DNA of 64,000 nt from Saprospiraceae bacterium (GTDB lineage: Bacteria > Bacteroidota > Bacteroidia > Chitinophagales > Saprospiraceae), in NCBI GenBank assembly GCA_016718505.1, contig JADKDE010000003.1, forward strand, positions 310,001-374,000. Direction: 5' to 3'. Below are positions 16,678-25,818 of the stretch, one piece after another (the stretch's first letter is position 1; every line of letters begins with the position of its first letter). The notes beneath the pieces are model-generated. The model was not told where the DNA came from. It searched no databases and saw nothing but the letters and a program-made list of their open reading frames with translations. A program made the position numbers and the translations under genes.

Positions 16678-19317
16678 ATGCAGGGTACACTGTGGCCAGA
16701 ACCAGAGCGGTTCACCCCTTTGATGCAGCAATATTATGATCTTAAATCCAAGCATAGAGATGCTATTTTGCTGTTTCGTGTGGGGGATTTTTACGAAACT
16801 TTTGGTGAAGATGCTATAAAAACTGCCAGTGCGTTAGACATCGTCCTAACCAAGCGAAATAATGGTGGTACTGACGTAGAATTGGCTGGCTTTCCTTACC
16901 ATTCACTGGACAATTATCTACCAAAATTGGTCAAAGCTGGTTACCGCGTTGCCATTTGCGAACAATTAGAGAAGCCTTCTAAAGAAAAAAAAATCGTCAA
17001 AAGAGGCGTTTCAGATATAGTTACCCCTGGTCTAACGGCGGATGACAAGCTACTCGATGCCAAGGCTAATCACTATCTTGCTTCCTTGCATATAGAGAGT
17101 GAAACCAGCTGTGCCGTTGCCTTTTTGGATCTTTCAACAGGTGAATTTTTAACCACAGAAGGAGATTTTTATTTCATAGAACAACTAATTCAGAGTTTTC
17201 AACCCAAAGAAATCCTCATAGCCAAAAGCAAACAAAAGCTCGTAGAATCTACCTCGCTGGGACAATCTTATTTATACAAGTTGGAAGACTGGGTCTTTCA
17301 AAGAGATTTTTGTAGGGATAAATTGCTTTTACATTTCGCTACCAACACGCTTAAAGGCTTTGGTATAGAAGAATTGAGACTCTCACAGATCGCATCAGGT
17401 TCTGTTCTTTATTATCTCGAAGCCACAGAGAAAACACAAATACAACACATCACGCGCATTGCTCGAATTCATAGAGATCAGTACGTCGCCCTAGATCCAA
17501 GCACAGTTAAAAATCTCGAACTAATACGTCCTCAACACGACCAAGGAAAATCACTATTAGATATCTTAGACAATACCGTTACCCCCATGGGCAGCCGTTT
17601 GTTGCGCCGTTGGATTTTATTGCCTTTACTTGACAAAACCAAAATAGATCAACGAGCAGGAGTGGTTGATTATCTCGTCTCAGAAAACATGAAAGCTCAG
17701 GAGTTGGTCCAAAACTTAAAACAAATCGGGGATCTCGAGCGATTGGTTTCAAAGGCTGCATTAGGGAAAATAAGCCCTCGGGAAATGGCACATATCCGCA
17801 AAGCATTGTTGGAAATTTCTAAAATAAAAACCATCATTGAAAATAGCGGACAAGAGTATTTGGTGGAATTGGCTCAAGCAATCGTGCCTTGTGAGGAATT
17901 AACCCAAAGAATTGGACGCTCTCTGTACGACGATCTACCTGTAGCTTTGCTCAAAGGACCTGTGATCAAGGAGGGCATCAGTGGAGATTTGGACGAACTG
18001 CGGCATATCATCCAAAACAGCAAAACACTCCTCATTGAAATCCAACAAAAAGAAATCCAAAATACCAATATCAGCAATTTGAAAATTGGCTTCAACAATG
18101 TGTTTGGGTATTACCTGGAAGTTACAAACAAACACAAGGATCAATTCAAAATACCCGAGACTTGGATTAGAAAACAGACCCTAAGCACTGGAGAGAGATA
18201 TATCACAGAAGAACTTAAAGTCCTCGAAGATAAAATTTTACACGCGGAAGAACGCATCAATGACCTAGAAATTGAACTTTTCAAAGAATTAATAAATTTT
18301 GTCATAGAGCATATTGAAAGCCTCCAGCAAAATGCTCAGATCATAGCTACCCTAGACGTTCTAGTCAATTTTGGACTCACCGCGATCAAAAATAAATACA
18401 ATAAGCCCAATATTAATGACCACCTCGAGCTGGCAATCGTCCAAGGAAGGCACCCTGTCATAGAAGCATTGCTACCACCGGAGGAAGATTATGTCGCCAA
18501 TGACCTCTACCTCAACAATGAAAAGCAACAGATAATCATCATAACGGGGCCCAACATGTCTGGTAAATCTGCCATCTTGAGACAGACGGCTTTGATCACT
18601 TTGATGGCTCAAATCGGCTCTTTTGTCCCTGCTGCACAGGCGGAAATAGGCATCGTGGACAAAATATTTACTAGGGTCGGTGCTTCTGACAATATCTCCA
18701 GCGGTGAATCGACGTTCATGGTGGAGATGAACGAAACCGCTAGTATTCTCAACAATATCAGCGAGCGAAGTTTGATATTATTGGATGAAATAGGTAGAGG
18801 TACAAGTACTTATGATGGGATCTCTCTAGCTTGGAGTATCGCCGAGTATCTGCATGAAAACGAAATCGCTAGGCCTAAAACGCTTTTTGCCACTCATTAT
18901 CACGAACTTAACGAACTGGCCAATAATCACGAGCGTATAAAAAATTATCACGTAGCCACCAAGGAAATCGGGCAAAAGGTTATTTTCTTAAGAAAATTGA
19001 CCCCCGGTGGCAGTCATCACAGTTTTGGTATTCACGTCGCCAGAATGGCTGGAATGCCCACAGCAGTGCTAGAGCGGGCTAAGCAAATTTTGATTACTTT
19101 AGAAAAAAAATCTATAGAAGAGCAAGTAGCAGGCCAGGACAATGCCTCCAAACTAAGCAATTTACCAGCTCCTTTGCAGATGACTTTGGTGCAACACGCA
19201 GACCCAGGTGCCAAGCGTATAAAAGACGAATTGGAAATATTAGATTTAAATGCATTGACGCCAATCCAATGCATGATGAAACTCCAAGAAATGAAACTTT
19301 GGTTGGAAAGAGACTAA
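16678..19317 (+). CDS. mutS: DNA mismatch repair protein MutS
   Basis: Mismatch-recognition ATPase. The 879-residue product is full length. Domain I holds the F-x-E mismatch reader in GDFYETFGEDA; connector, core and clamp domains follow, then the ABC-type ATPase with Walker A GPNMSGKS, Walker B/D-loop SLILLDEIGRGTSTYDG and a helix-turn-helix end (GGSHHSFGIHVARMAGMP). The start MQGTLWPEPERFTP at 16678 matches where the family begins. It is followed 5 bases later by uvrA, a repair pairing. Confidence 0.97.
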   Translation: MQGTLWPEPERFTPLMQQYYDLKSKHRDAILLFRVGDFYETFGEDAIKTASALDIVLTKRNNGGTDVELAGFPYHSLDNYLPKLVKAGYRVAICEQLEKPSKEKKIVKRGVSDIVTPGLTADDKLLDAKANHYLASLHIESETSCAVAFLDLSTGEFLTTEGDFYFIEQLIQSFQPKEILIAKSKQKLVESTSLGQSYLYKLEDWVFQRDFCRDKLLLHFATNTLKGFGIEELRLSQIASGSVLYYLEATEKTQIQHITRIARIHRDQYVALDPSTVKNLELIRPQHDQGKSLLDILDNTVTPMGSRLLRRWILLPLLDKTKIDQRAGVVDYLVSENMKAQELVQNLKQIGDLERLVSKAALGKISPREMAHIRKALLEISKIKTIIENSGQEYLVELAQAIVPCEELTQRIGRSLYDDLPVALLKGPVIKEGISGDLDELRHIIQNSKTLLIEIQQKEIQNTNISNLKIGFNNVFGYYLEVTNKHKDQFKIPETWIRKQTLSTGERYITEELKVLEDKILHAEERINDLEIELFKELINFVIEHIESLQQNAQIIATLDVLVNFGLTAIKNKYNKPNINDHLELAIVQGRHPVIEALLPPEEDYVANDLYLNNEKQQIIIITGPNMSGKSAILRQTALITLMAQIGSFVPAAQAEIGIVDKIFTRVGASDNISSGESTFMVEMNETASILNNISERSLILLDEIGRGTSTYDGISLAWSIAEYLHENEIARPKTLFATHYHELNELANNHERIKNYHVATKEIGQKVIFLRKLTPGGSHHSFGIHVARMAGMPTAVLERAKQILITLEKKSIEEQVAGQDNASKLSNLPAPLQMTLVQHADPGAKRIKDELEILDLNALTPIQCMMKLQEMKLWLERD

Positions 19318-19322
19318 TTTGA

Positions 19323-22127
19323 ATGAGTAAAAAAATGGAAGACAACAAGGATATTATATTCGTAAAAGGTGCCAGAACCAATAATCTAAAAAACATAGAT
19401 ATTGCGATCCCCAAAAAGAAATTGGTCGTCGTATCTGGGGTCAGTGGCAGCGGCAAGTCCACATTGGTCATGGACACTTTATTCGCTGAAGGTCAGAGAA
19501 GATACGTGGAATCCCTTTCCTCTTATGCTCGTCAGTTCCTGAACAGAATGAAAAAGCCTGACATAGAATACATCAAAGGTATTTGTCCTGCCATCGCCAT
19601 CGAACAAAAAGTTTCTACAAGTAACGCGCGGTCATCTGTTGGCTCTTCGACTGAGCTTTTCGATTATCTGAGACTTTTATTTGCTAGGGCTGGAAAAACA
19701 TATAGCCCCATAAGTGGTCGTCTGGTGACCAAACACGATGTCAAAGATATCGTTCAAGCCTTGGAAGAAATGCCCGACAAATCAAAGATTCGTCTTTTAA
19801 TTCCCCTTCAAAACAAATACCCAGACCGAACCGTCCGACAAGAGTTAAATCTACTCAGACAAAAAGGTTATGCTAGGATTTTATTGAATCAAGAGCTGGA
19901 AGAAATAGATGATGTACTGATACAAAAGAATAAATTTTTAGATAAAAAAATCGCAGATGTTGACCGAGCTAAATTTTTAATCCTCATCGATCGATTTATC
20001 CTTAACAGAGATGATGCTGAGAATAAAAAACGCATGGCTGATTCTATCACTACAGCTCTGCAAGAAAGCTTCGGAGAGTGCATTTTGATGGATGAAAAAA
20101 ATCAATCTTGGTCATTCAATAATCGATTTGAAATGGATGGCATGGAATTCACTGTTCCTTCACCACATATGTTCAATTTCAACAATCCTTATGGGGCATG
20201 TCCTAAATGCGAGGGATTCGGCACGGTGATTGGTATCGATGAAAACAAGGTAATTGCAGACCCGATGATGTCCGTTTATGAGGGGACCGTCATTCCATGG
20301 GAATTTGAGAATGGCAAAGAAATGAAAAGTGATTTTATCAAAAAAGCATTTGCCAAAGAATTTCCCATCCACAGATCTTATTGCGAACTCAATCCCACCG
20401 AAAAAAAATTGCTTTGGTACGGTGACAAAGACGTCCACGGTATCTATCATTTTTTTGATGTCCTAGAACAAAATATTTACAAGATTCAAAATCGCGTCAT
20501 GTTGGCACGTTTTAGAGGTAAAACCAACTGCATGGACTGTCAAGGTAGTCGCTTGCGCAAGGACGCCCTCTATGTTTCTTTCGAAGGGAAAAATATCGCT
20601 GACCTTTCATCTATGCCCATCGACGAATTGTATGATTTTTTTCAAAAAATAGATCTCACAAAATACGACAAAATCATCGCTGAAAGGCTCATCAAAGAGA
20701 TCGTCCAAAGGCTCGAAGTAATGGTCAATATTGGACTTGGATACCTGACCCTCAATCGTCCGAGTGCGACTCTTAGCGGAGGAGAAACACAGCGAATAAA
20801 TCTTACGAGGATTTTAGGCAGCAACTTGACCCACTCCCTTTATATTTTGGATGAACCGAGCGTAGGTCTTCACCCTCGGGATACGGAAAATCTAATCAAG
20901 GTGCTTCAGCAATTGCGTGATTTGGGCAATACAGTTCTAGTAGTTGAACACGAAGAAGCCATATTGCGCAGTGCGGATCATTTGATCGATATCGGACCAT
21001 TTGCTGGTGAGTTTGGTGGAAAAGTCGTATTCGAAGGGAAATTTGAAGACCAATTAAGCCCAGAATCTGCGTCACTGACGGTACAATACCTTCAGAAAAT
21101 CAAAACAATTCCCATCCCAACAATCAAAAGAACCCCACGCAATTGGATCAAAATACTAGGGGCAAGGCAGCATAATCTAAAGAAAATTGATGTAAAAATT
21201 CCGTTGCAGTCCTTGGTAGTCATAAGCGGTGTTTCAGGGTCAGGAAAGAGCACTTTGGTCAAAAACATCTTGTATCCCGCTCTCAAGGCAAAATTCAACG
21301 AGCCTACTGGCATGACCATCGGCTTACATGATTCACTAGAATTCGATACCAAAGCCATTCAAAGTGTTGAAATGGTGACCCAAAGTCCCATCGGAAAATC
21401 CAGTCGATCAAACCCTGTCACATATGTGAAGGCCTATGACGAAATCCGAGACTTATATGCCAAGCAACCTTTTGCCAAATTGCGAGGCTACAAACCTGGC
21501 CATTTCTCCTTCAATGTGGAAGGCGGAAGATGTGAAGTGTGCAAAGGCGAAGGGGAAATTACGGTAGAGATGCAATTTCTTGCAGACGTCCATCTAGAAT
21601 GTGAAGAGTGCCAAGGGAAAAGATTTCAGAAAGAAGTTTTAGAAATCAAATACAAGGACAAAAATATTTTTGACGTTCTATCGATGAGCATCGAAGAATC
21701 CTTGACTTTCTTCCAAAATGATCACAATATTTATGAAAAAATAAAACCCCTCAACGACGTTGGCTTGGGATATGTAAGGCTGGGGCAACCTTCTTCTACT
21801 CTCAGCGGCGGTGAAGCCCAACGCGTAAAATTAGCCTCATTCCTTGGAGCCGAACGTCCTAAAAATAAAATGCTGTTCATCTTTGACGAACCGACAACAG
21901 GCCTCCATTTTTATGATGTAGAAAAACTACTCATTGCCCTCCAAGCACTAGTAGAGCAAGGCCATAGCGTTTTGGTCGTAGAACACAATCTTGACGTGGT
22001 CAAAGTCGCTGACTGGGTAATTGACTTGGGTCCCGATGGGGGCATCGGCGGTGGTCACCTTTTATACAGCGGCCCTCCCGAATTATTAAAGGAGGAATCC
22101 AAAAGCATCACTGCGAAATATTTGTGA
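19323..22127 (+). CDS. uvrA: Excinuclease ABC subunit A
   Basis: DNA-damage recognition ATPase of nucleotide excision repair. The 934-residue product has two ABC modules: Walker A SGVSGSGKST near residue 40 and again near residue 640; signatures LSGGETQR and LSGGEAQR; and zinc modules CPKC...CMDC and CEVCKGEGE...CEEC (C-x2-C-x19-C-x2-C in the second). It ends GGHLLYSGPPELLKEESKSI then TAKYL. A diverged copy of this last segment occurs again at 22964-23039, after the toxin-antitoxin pair. Confidence 0.97.
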   Translation: MSKKMEDNKDIIFVKGARTNNLKNIDIAIPKKKLVVVSGVSGSGKSTLVMDTLFAEGQRRYVESLSSYARQFLNRMKKPDIEYIKGICPAIAIEQKVSTSNARSSVGSSTELFDYLRLLFARAGKTYSPISGRLVTKHDVKDIVQALEEMPDKSKIRLLIPLQNKYPDRTVRQELNLLRQKGYARILLNQELEEIDDVLIQKNKFLDKKIADVDRAKFLILIDRFILNRDDAENKKRMADSITTALQESFGECILMDEKNQSWSFNNRFEMDGMEFTVPSPHMFNFNNPYGACPKCEGFGTVIGIDENKVIADPMMSVYEGTVIPWEFENGKEMKSDFIKKAFAKEFPIHRSYCELNPTEKKLLWYGDKDVHGIYHFFDVLEQNIYKIQNRVMLARFRGKTNCMDCQGSRLRKDALYVSFEGKNIADLSSMPIDELYDFFQKIDLTKYDKIIAERLIKEIVQRLEVMVNIGLGYLTLNRPSATLSGGETQRINLTRILGSNLTHSLYILDEPSVGLHPRDTENLIKVLQQLRDLGNTVLVVEHEEAILRSADHLIDIGPFAGEFGGKVVFEGKFEDQLSPESASLTVQYLQKIKTIPIPTIKRTPRNWIKILGARQHNLKKIDVKIPLQSLVVISGVSGSGKSTLVKNILYPALKAKFNEPTGMTIGLHDSLEFDTKAIQSVEMVTQSPIGKSSRSNPVTYVKAYDEIRDLYAKQPFAKLRGYKPGHFSFNVEGGRCEVCKGEGEITVEMQFLADVHLECEECQGKRFQKEVLEIKYKDKNIFDVLSMSIEESLTFFQNDHNIYEKIKPLNDVGLGYVRLGQPSSTLSGGEAQRVKLASFLGAERPKNKMLFIFDEPTTGLHFYDVEKLLIALQALVEQGHSVLVVEHNLDVVKVADWVIDLGPDGGIGGGHLLYSGPPELLKEESKSITAKYL

Positions 22128-22224
22128 GTTTGCCTCAAAGCGTACAACAATTTACATTGATGAAGACTTTTGTGATGTAAAACCAGGTTCAATTTTACAG
22201 ATTAAAAAATAAATTTGAAAATAG

Positions 22225-22255
22225 TTGATTTTAGATAACTTTAAAGTTAACTTTG
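22225..22255 (+). promoter_or_regulatory. Promoter and palindromic operator of the toxin-antitoxin operon
   Basis: TTG at 22225-22227, 20 bases, then TAACTTTG at 22248-22255 (matches TAnnTTTG). A perfect 14-base palindrome TAACTTTAAAGTTA (22236-22249) overlaps the -7 element and is a natural site for autorepression by the HTH antitoxin. The ATG follows only 4 bases after the -7 element, so the mRNA is probably leaderless. Confidence 0.55.
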
Positions 22256-22259
22256 TTTT

Positions 22260-22604
22260 ATGGAAAATCATCGGCAAATCATTTTTCATGAACATTATTT
22301 CATCGACTTCTATTTGGCACAGCCAGAGAAGGTGCAAGAAAAGATTGAATATGTTTTTAAAATCTTGAGAACCGTTCAATTTGTTCCAAAAAAATTCTTG
22401 GACCATATTGTAGGAACCAATGGGCTTTTTGAAATAAGGGTAGAATTTGAGAGCAATATTTATCGAATTTTCTGCTGCTTTGATAAAGAGAATTTAGTGG
22501 TTTTGTTTAATTGTTTTCAAAAAAAATCACAAAAAACACCAAAAAAAGAAATTGATTTAGCGTTGAAACTTAAAGATGAATATTTAAATTCAAAAAGAAA
22601 ATAG
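22260..22604 (+). CDS. RelE/HigB-type toxin (Gp49-like)
   Basis: Small basic protein of 114 residues, typical of type II toxin-antitoxin toxins that cleave mRNA on the ribosome. The second half matches the Gp49/HigB pattern: LFEIRVEFESNIYRIFCCFD, then LVVLFNCFQKKSQKTPKKEI and a helix of A-L-K-L-K-D-E-Y. It lies 2 bases upstream of an XRE-type HTH gene (toxin first, antitoxin second, the HigBA order). Flanked by uvrA and a repeat of the uvrA end, which suggests acquisition by transfer. AT content is higher than in uvrA. Confidence 0.88.
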   Translation: MENHRQIIFHEHYFIDFYLAQPEKVQEKIEYVFKILRTVQFVPKKFLDHIVGTNGLFEIRVEFESNIYRIFCCFDKENLVVLFNCFQKKSQKTPKKEIDLALKLKDEYLNSKRK

Positions 22605-22606
22605 TA

Positions 22607-22912
22607 ATGAACAAAGAAAAAATTCGAAATGCTAAAAACTTTGATGAGTTATTAGACTTAAAATACGGAAATATAGGTACAGAAAAACGTGACGACTTTG
22701 AAGAAAAATCACAATATTTTGTTATAAGTGAAATGCTTAAAGAAGCTCGAAAAGAAGCCAATTTGACTCAAGAACAACTGGCTGAAAAAGTGGGAACAAA
22801 AAAAAGTTATATTTCACGCCTTGAAAATGGAAAATGTGATATTCAACTTTCGACATTATATAGGATTTTTGAATTTGGGCTTGGAAAACGTGTAAATTTG
22901 ATCTTTGAATAA
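22607..22912 (+). CDS. HTH antitoxin (XRE family)
   Basis: 101-residue antitoxin with a Cro/C1-type helix-turn-helix at about residues 45-95 (REANLTQEQLAEKVGTKKSY, then ISRLENGKCDIQLSTLYRI). The N-terminal half (KNFDELLDLKYGNIGTEKRD) is the family's toxin-contact region. It should neutralise the upstream RelE/HigB-type toxin and repress the operon by binding the palindrome at 22236-22249. The spacing of 2 bases to the toxin stop implies coupled translation. Confidence 0.9.
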   Translation: MNKEKIRNAKNFDELLDLKYGNIGTEKRDDFEEKSQYFVISEMLKEARKEANLTQEQLAEKVGTKKSYISRLENGKCDIQLSTLYRIFEFGLGKRVNLIFE

Positions 22913-22963
22913 GATTTTCTACCCTTAATTGCAATAAGTCAGCTGTAGCAGTTTGAAGCATAC

Positions 22964-23039
22964 TGGTCACCTTTTATACAGCGGCCCTCCTGAATCATTA
23001 AAGGAAGAATCCAAAAACATTACAGCGAAATATTTATAA
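22964..23039 (+). repeat. Diverged duplicate of the uvrA 3' end
   Basis: These 76 bases match the last 76 bases of uvrA (22052-22127) with 8 mismatches and no gaps. Read in the uvrA frame they give GHLLYSGPPESLKEESKNI then TAKYL and a stop, against PELL and SKSI in uvrA. Five differences are at third codon positions, so the copy evolved as real uvrA coding sequence, probably in a relative. It has no start codon and is not expressed as a gene. Together the two copies bracket the toxin-antitoxin pair. Confidence 0.9.
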
Positions 23040-23128
23040 AAAAAAATCAAGTAATTCCAACTTTATTTTAAAACCAAGGGTCATTAGATTGAGTGTATTT
23101 TTTTAGTAAAAATGAAATATTTTCAATC

Positions 23129-23803
23129 ATGAAAAAATCAATAATTTTAGGCCTTTTCATTCCCTTGGTAGGTTTGATGGCTGCTTGTAAAAAAGATTCC
23201 AAATGTGATGTTTTATATGAAATTTGTTACCAAAAAGACATTTTGCAATGTTCAGACTTGGCCGCGTATCAATCATCCACACTAAGTCATAAGGAATTTT
23301 TTGAAAATTATTTTCAAGCAAAAGGCATAACCGTGAAATTCCGCAAATTGGAAATTGACGCATCAACTTTTTTTTGCCAAGCGTGCGATTGCCCTACAGG
23401 TGCTAGATTATATGTAGATACTGATGAACAAGGGATGAGCAAACTTGAAGAATTAGGTTTTAGTAGATGCAATGGTAATTGTAAAGCTCTATGGTGTGGT
23501 GATTGGAGAAAGGCAAGAATTGAAGGTGGCTTTGCTGGAATAAATCAGGATGTGTTAAGTCAAAATATTACCATATCTTTAAATGAAAATTCCTTTACCA
23601 AAGTTGACAATTCCATATATCCAAGTCCGTCCATAATTCCATTGCCTTTTAAGGTGGTTGCCAAACACAATGGATTCTCTGGTTCATTCGGCTTTGATAT
23701 TGATAAAGATTCAATCGCGGATTACAACATTGAGATAAAATCGGACACCTTGAAGATCTTCGAGCTAGTGGGTGACGGATTCACTCATTCTTTTATTAGA
23801 TAG
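23129..23803 (+). CDS. Hypothetical lipoprotein
   Basis: 224 residues from ATG 23129. MKKSIILGLFIPLVGLMAAC is a lipoprotein signal with lipobox MAAC. The mature part is unusually Cys-rich in its first half (CDVLYEICYQKD, FFCQACDC, SRCNGNCKALWCGDW), suggesting disulphides or metal binding, and ends in a beta-rich segment (SGSFGFDIDKDSIADYNIEI). I do not recognise a family. It lies 11 bases before an ECF sigma factor gene and may be its sensor or just an operon neighbour. A TTG at 23093 would add 12 residues and is less likely. Confidence 0.7.
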   Translation: MKKSIILGLFIPLVGLMAACKKDSKCDVLYEICYQKDILQCSDLAAYQSSTLSHKEFFENYFQAKGITVKFRKLEIDASTFFCQACDCPTGARLYVDTDEQGMSKLEELGFSRCNGNCKALWCGDWRKARIEGGFAGINQDVLSQNITISLNENSFTKVDNSIYPSPSIIPLPFKVVAKHNGFSGSFGFDIDKDSIADYNIEIKSDTLKIFELVGDGFTHSFIR

Positions 23804-23814
23804 ATAGATTTTTG

Positions 23815-24369
23815 ATGGCAAAGTATTCCATACATTCACCATTAGACGAGTTGATCTCGGGCTGCAAAGCTCAAGACAGACTTGCTCAAAGGTATTTGTA
23901 TGAAAAATACTTCAAAATGTTGATGCAAAAGGCACTGAGATACTCTAAAAATGATCGAGAAATAGGACTAGAAATTGTAAACAATGCTTTTCTTAGTGTT
24001 TTTACTCATTTATATGATTTCAGAGGGGAAAATTTTGAAGGGTGGATCTCGAAGATTGTCACCAATAAAGCTTTGCATAAAATAAGATCTGACAACAATT
24101 ACTATAAGCACCTAGATGCTGAAATTCCCAATGATTTCGTTTTGCAAGAGTCTGATCCAATTTCCCATCTTTCGGTATCTGAAATCAACAACCAAATCAA
24201 CAGAGTTTCTGAGCCACAAAGAAGTATTTTTATTCTCAACAATATAGATGGTTATAACATAAGAGCAATTGCTCAAATGCTCGAAATGAACGAAAATACC
24301 ATTAAATGGCACCTAGTAGAGGCCAAAAAGAGCTTAGCCAAAAGTGTCAATAATTACAAATACAAGTGA
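23815..24369 (+). CDS. ECF-type RNA polymerase sigma factor
   Basis: Sigma-70 family factor of 184 residues. Region 2 covers about residues 10-85 (AQRYLYEKYFKMLMQKALRY, NAFLSVFTHLYDFRGENFEG with the -10-binding helix, then WISKIVTNKALHKIR). Region 4 covers about 120-180 (EPQRSIFILNNIDGYNIRAI, AQMLEMNENTIKWHLVEAKK). ATG 23815 is preferred to the TTG just before it. It ends 4 bases before the next gene, whose product spans the inner membrane and is the likely anti-sigma or signal-input partner. Confidence 0.9.
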   Translation: MAKYSIHSPLDELISGCKAQDRLAQRYLYEKYFKMLMQKALRYSKNDREIGLEIVNNAFLSVFTHLYDFRGENFEGWISKIVTNKALHKIRSDNNYYKHLDAEIPNDFVLQESDPISHLSVSEINNQINRVSEPQRSIFILNNIDGYNIRAIAQMLEMNENTIKWHLVEAKKSLAKSVNNYKYK

Positions 24370-24373
24370 CAAT

Positions 24374-25723
24374 ATGAAAAAGAACGATTACGATAATATA
24401 AATGATAGCCTATCCGATTTTAGGTTGAGTGATTGGGATGCTATGGAAAAATTATTGGATAAAAATTCAAAGAAGAAGGCTTTTCCTTGGTTTTGGATAC
24501 TAGGATTGAGTGTAATTTGTATTTCAATAGTGTTATTAGGTCAACTGTTTTTAGGTCCAAATGCTATTTTCAACAAGGTAAACACTGTGATTTCATCAGG
24601 TTCTAATACTTCAGAATTGGCTACTCCTTACGTACAAAAATTATCTAATAAAAACAACCAAACCCTGTTGTCATCAAGCAAAAAACCAGAATTACCACTC
24701 AATGATCGTTCCGAAGAAAAGAAACTTATTGTCGAAAAGAACAAACAAAAAATGGTTGGTATAAACCAGGCTCCAAATAAAGTTAATTTAACAAAACTAT
24801 CCAATGATAAAGAAGTCAACGCGTCAAATTTTGACCTCCAGACTCAGCGCAATGAACCTATTACTAGTACCAATACATCTCTTCCCTTTGAAAATCCTGA
24901 AGTCATTTCACTAGGAGAACCAAAGATCTCTGACCCATCTTTATCACCGCCGCCAATTCCTACGTCAAAGGTTGAAATCTTGACACCGATTGAGATATTA
25001 CAGCCCAACTTAATTTTATTACCTGTTTTGAAACTCAATTTAAGTTCAATGTTCAAGCCATTGGATTCTACCCCAAAAATCAAACAAACAATCCAAAAGT
25101 GGAATTGGGGTGCTCAAATAAATCTGATAGCCCAGTCCAAAAACAATGCGCTGCATTTTTCACCCCAGATTGGTGTTCCGGTGTGGTATAGAACTACCCC
25201 TCAACTTTCTTTTCTCTCTGGTGTGAACTACCGCTTGGTAATGGATAGGTACAAATCTAACCCATTAGGTCAAAGCAGATTGACTCTCGATGCAATTGGC
25301 AGTTGGAATAGTTCTATTATTTCAAGTTTAAATGCAAACGATACAGTCAGTTATCCAGAGCCTAAGAGCACTGTTTCACATATCATAACCATACCAACAT
25401 TGATAGGATGGCAAAAGAACAAACACCAATTTTATATTGGTCTAGACCATAGTTTTTTATTATATAAATCAACTGTTTTCAAAAATGTAATCAGGGAAAA
25501 TGGAAAGGCTTTTTTGGATAAGGCAAGTTATGATTTAGTTGCTTGTAAGGAGCTCAACCTTTGCCTAACCCCCACTTATAAGCTAAGTGCTTTGCTTTAT
25601 TACAGATATGCCATTTCATCGAAATTTTCTTTACAATCAAGCCTTGAAAGGCCTCTTTATGGCACTTCAATGATCAGCAATAAAATGGCTCTTGGCTTAG
25701 GAATTACCTATCATTTCAATTAA
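24374..25723 (+). CDS. Membrane partner of ECF sigma factor, barrel-like C-terminus
   Basis: 449 residues with no family I recognise with confidence. The N-terminal about 32 residues are charged and predicted cytosolic (DYDNINDSLSDFRLSDWDAM); one transmembrane helix follows (FPWFWILGLSVICISIVLLG), then about 180 residues of low-complexity Ser/Pro/Lys/Asn linker, then a beta-rich domain (WGAQINLIAQSKN, GLDHSFLLYKSTV, ending MALGLGITYHFN) that looks like outer-membrane barrel strands. A cytosolic head, inner-membrane anchor, long linker and barrel-like end, placed right behind an ECF sigma gene, would suit an envelope-spanning anti-sigma protein. This is inference. Confidence 0.6.
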   Translation: MKKNDYDNINDSLSDFRLSDWDAMEKLLDKNSKKKAFPWFWILGLSVICISIVLLGQLFLGPNAIFNKVNTVISSGSNTSELATPYVQKLSNKNNQTLLSSSKKPELPLNDRSEEKKLIVEKNKQKMVGINQAPNKVNLTKLSNDKEVNASNFDLQTQRNEPITSTNTSLPFENPEVISLGEPKISDPSLSPPPIPTSKVEILTPIEILQPNLILLPVLKLNLSSMFKPLDSTPKIKQTIQKWNWGAQINLIAQSKNNALHFSPQIGVPVWYRTTPQLSFLSGVNYRLVMDRYKSNPLGQSRLTLDAIGSWNSSIISSLNANDTVSYPEPKSTVSHIITIPTLIGWQKNKHQFYIGLDHSFLLYKSTVFKNVIRENGKAFLDKASYDLVACKELNLCLTPTYKLSALLYYRYAISSKFSLQSSLERPLYGTSMISNKMALGLGITYHFN

Positions 25724-25818
25724 GTACGTTTAGAAATAAAGCACAGTTCGTATTAATTTTTGGATTACATCGGACGAAACACCTAGGATTTGTATCTTTA
25801 CTTTTCTAATCCTTTTTT

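Noticed and set aside
22964..23039. Second uvrA-like gene
   Set aside because: Only the last 76 bases are present, with no start or upstream coding sequence, so it is a duplicated end and not a gene.
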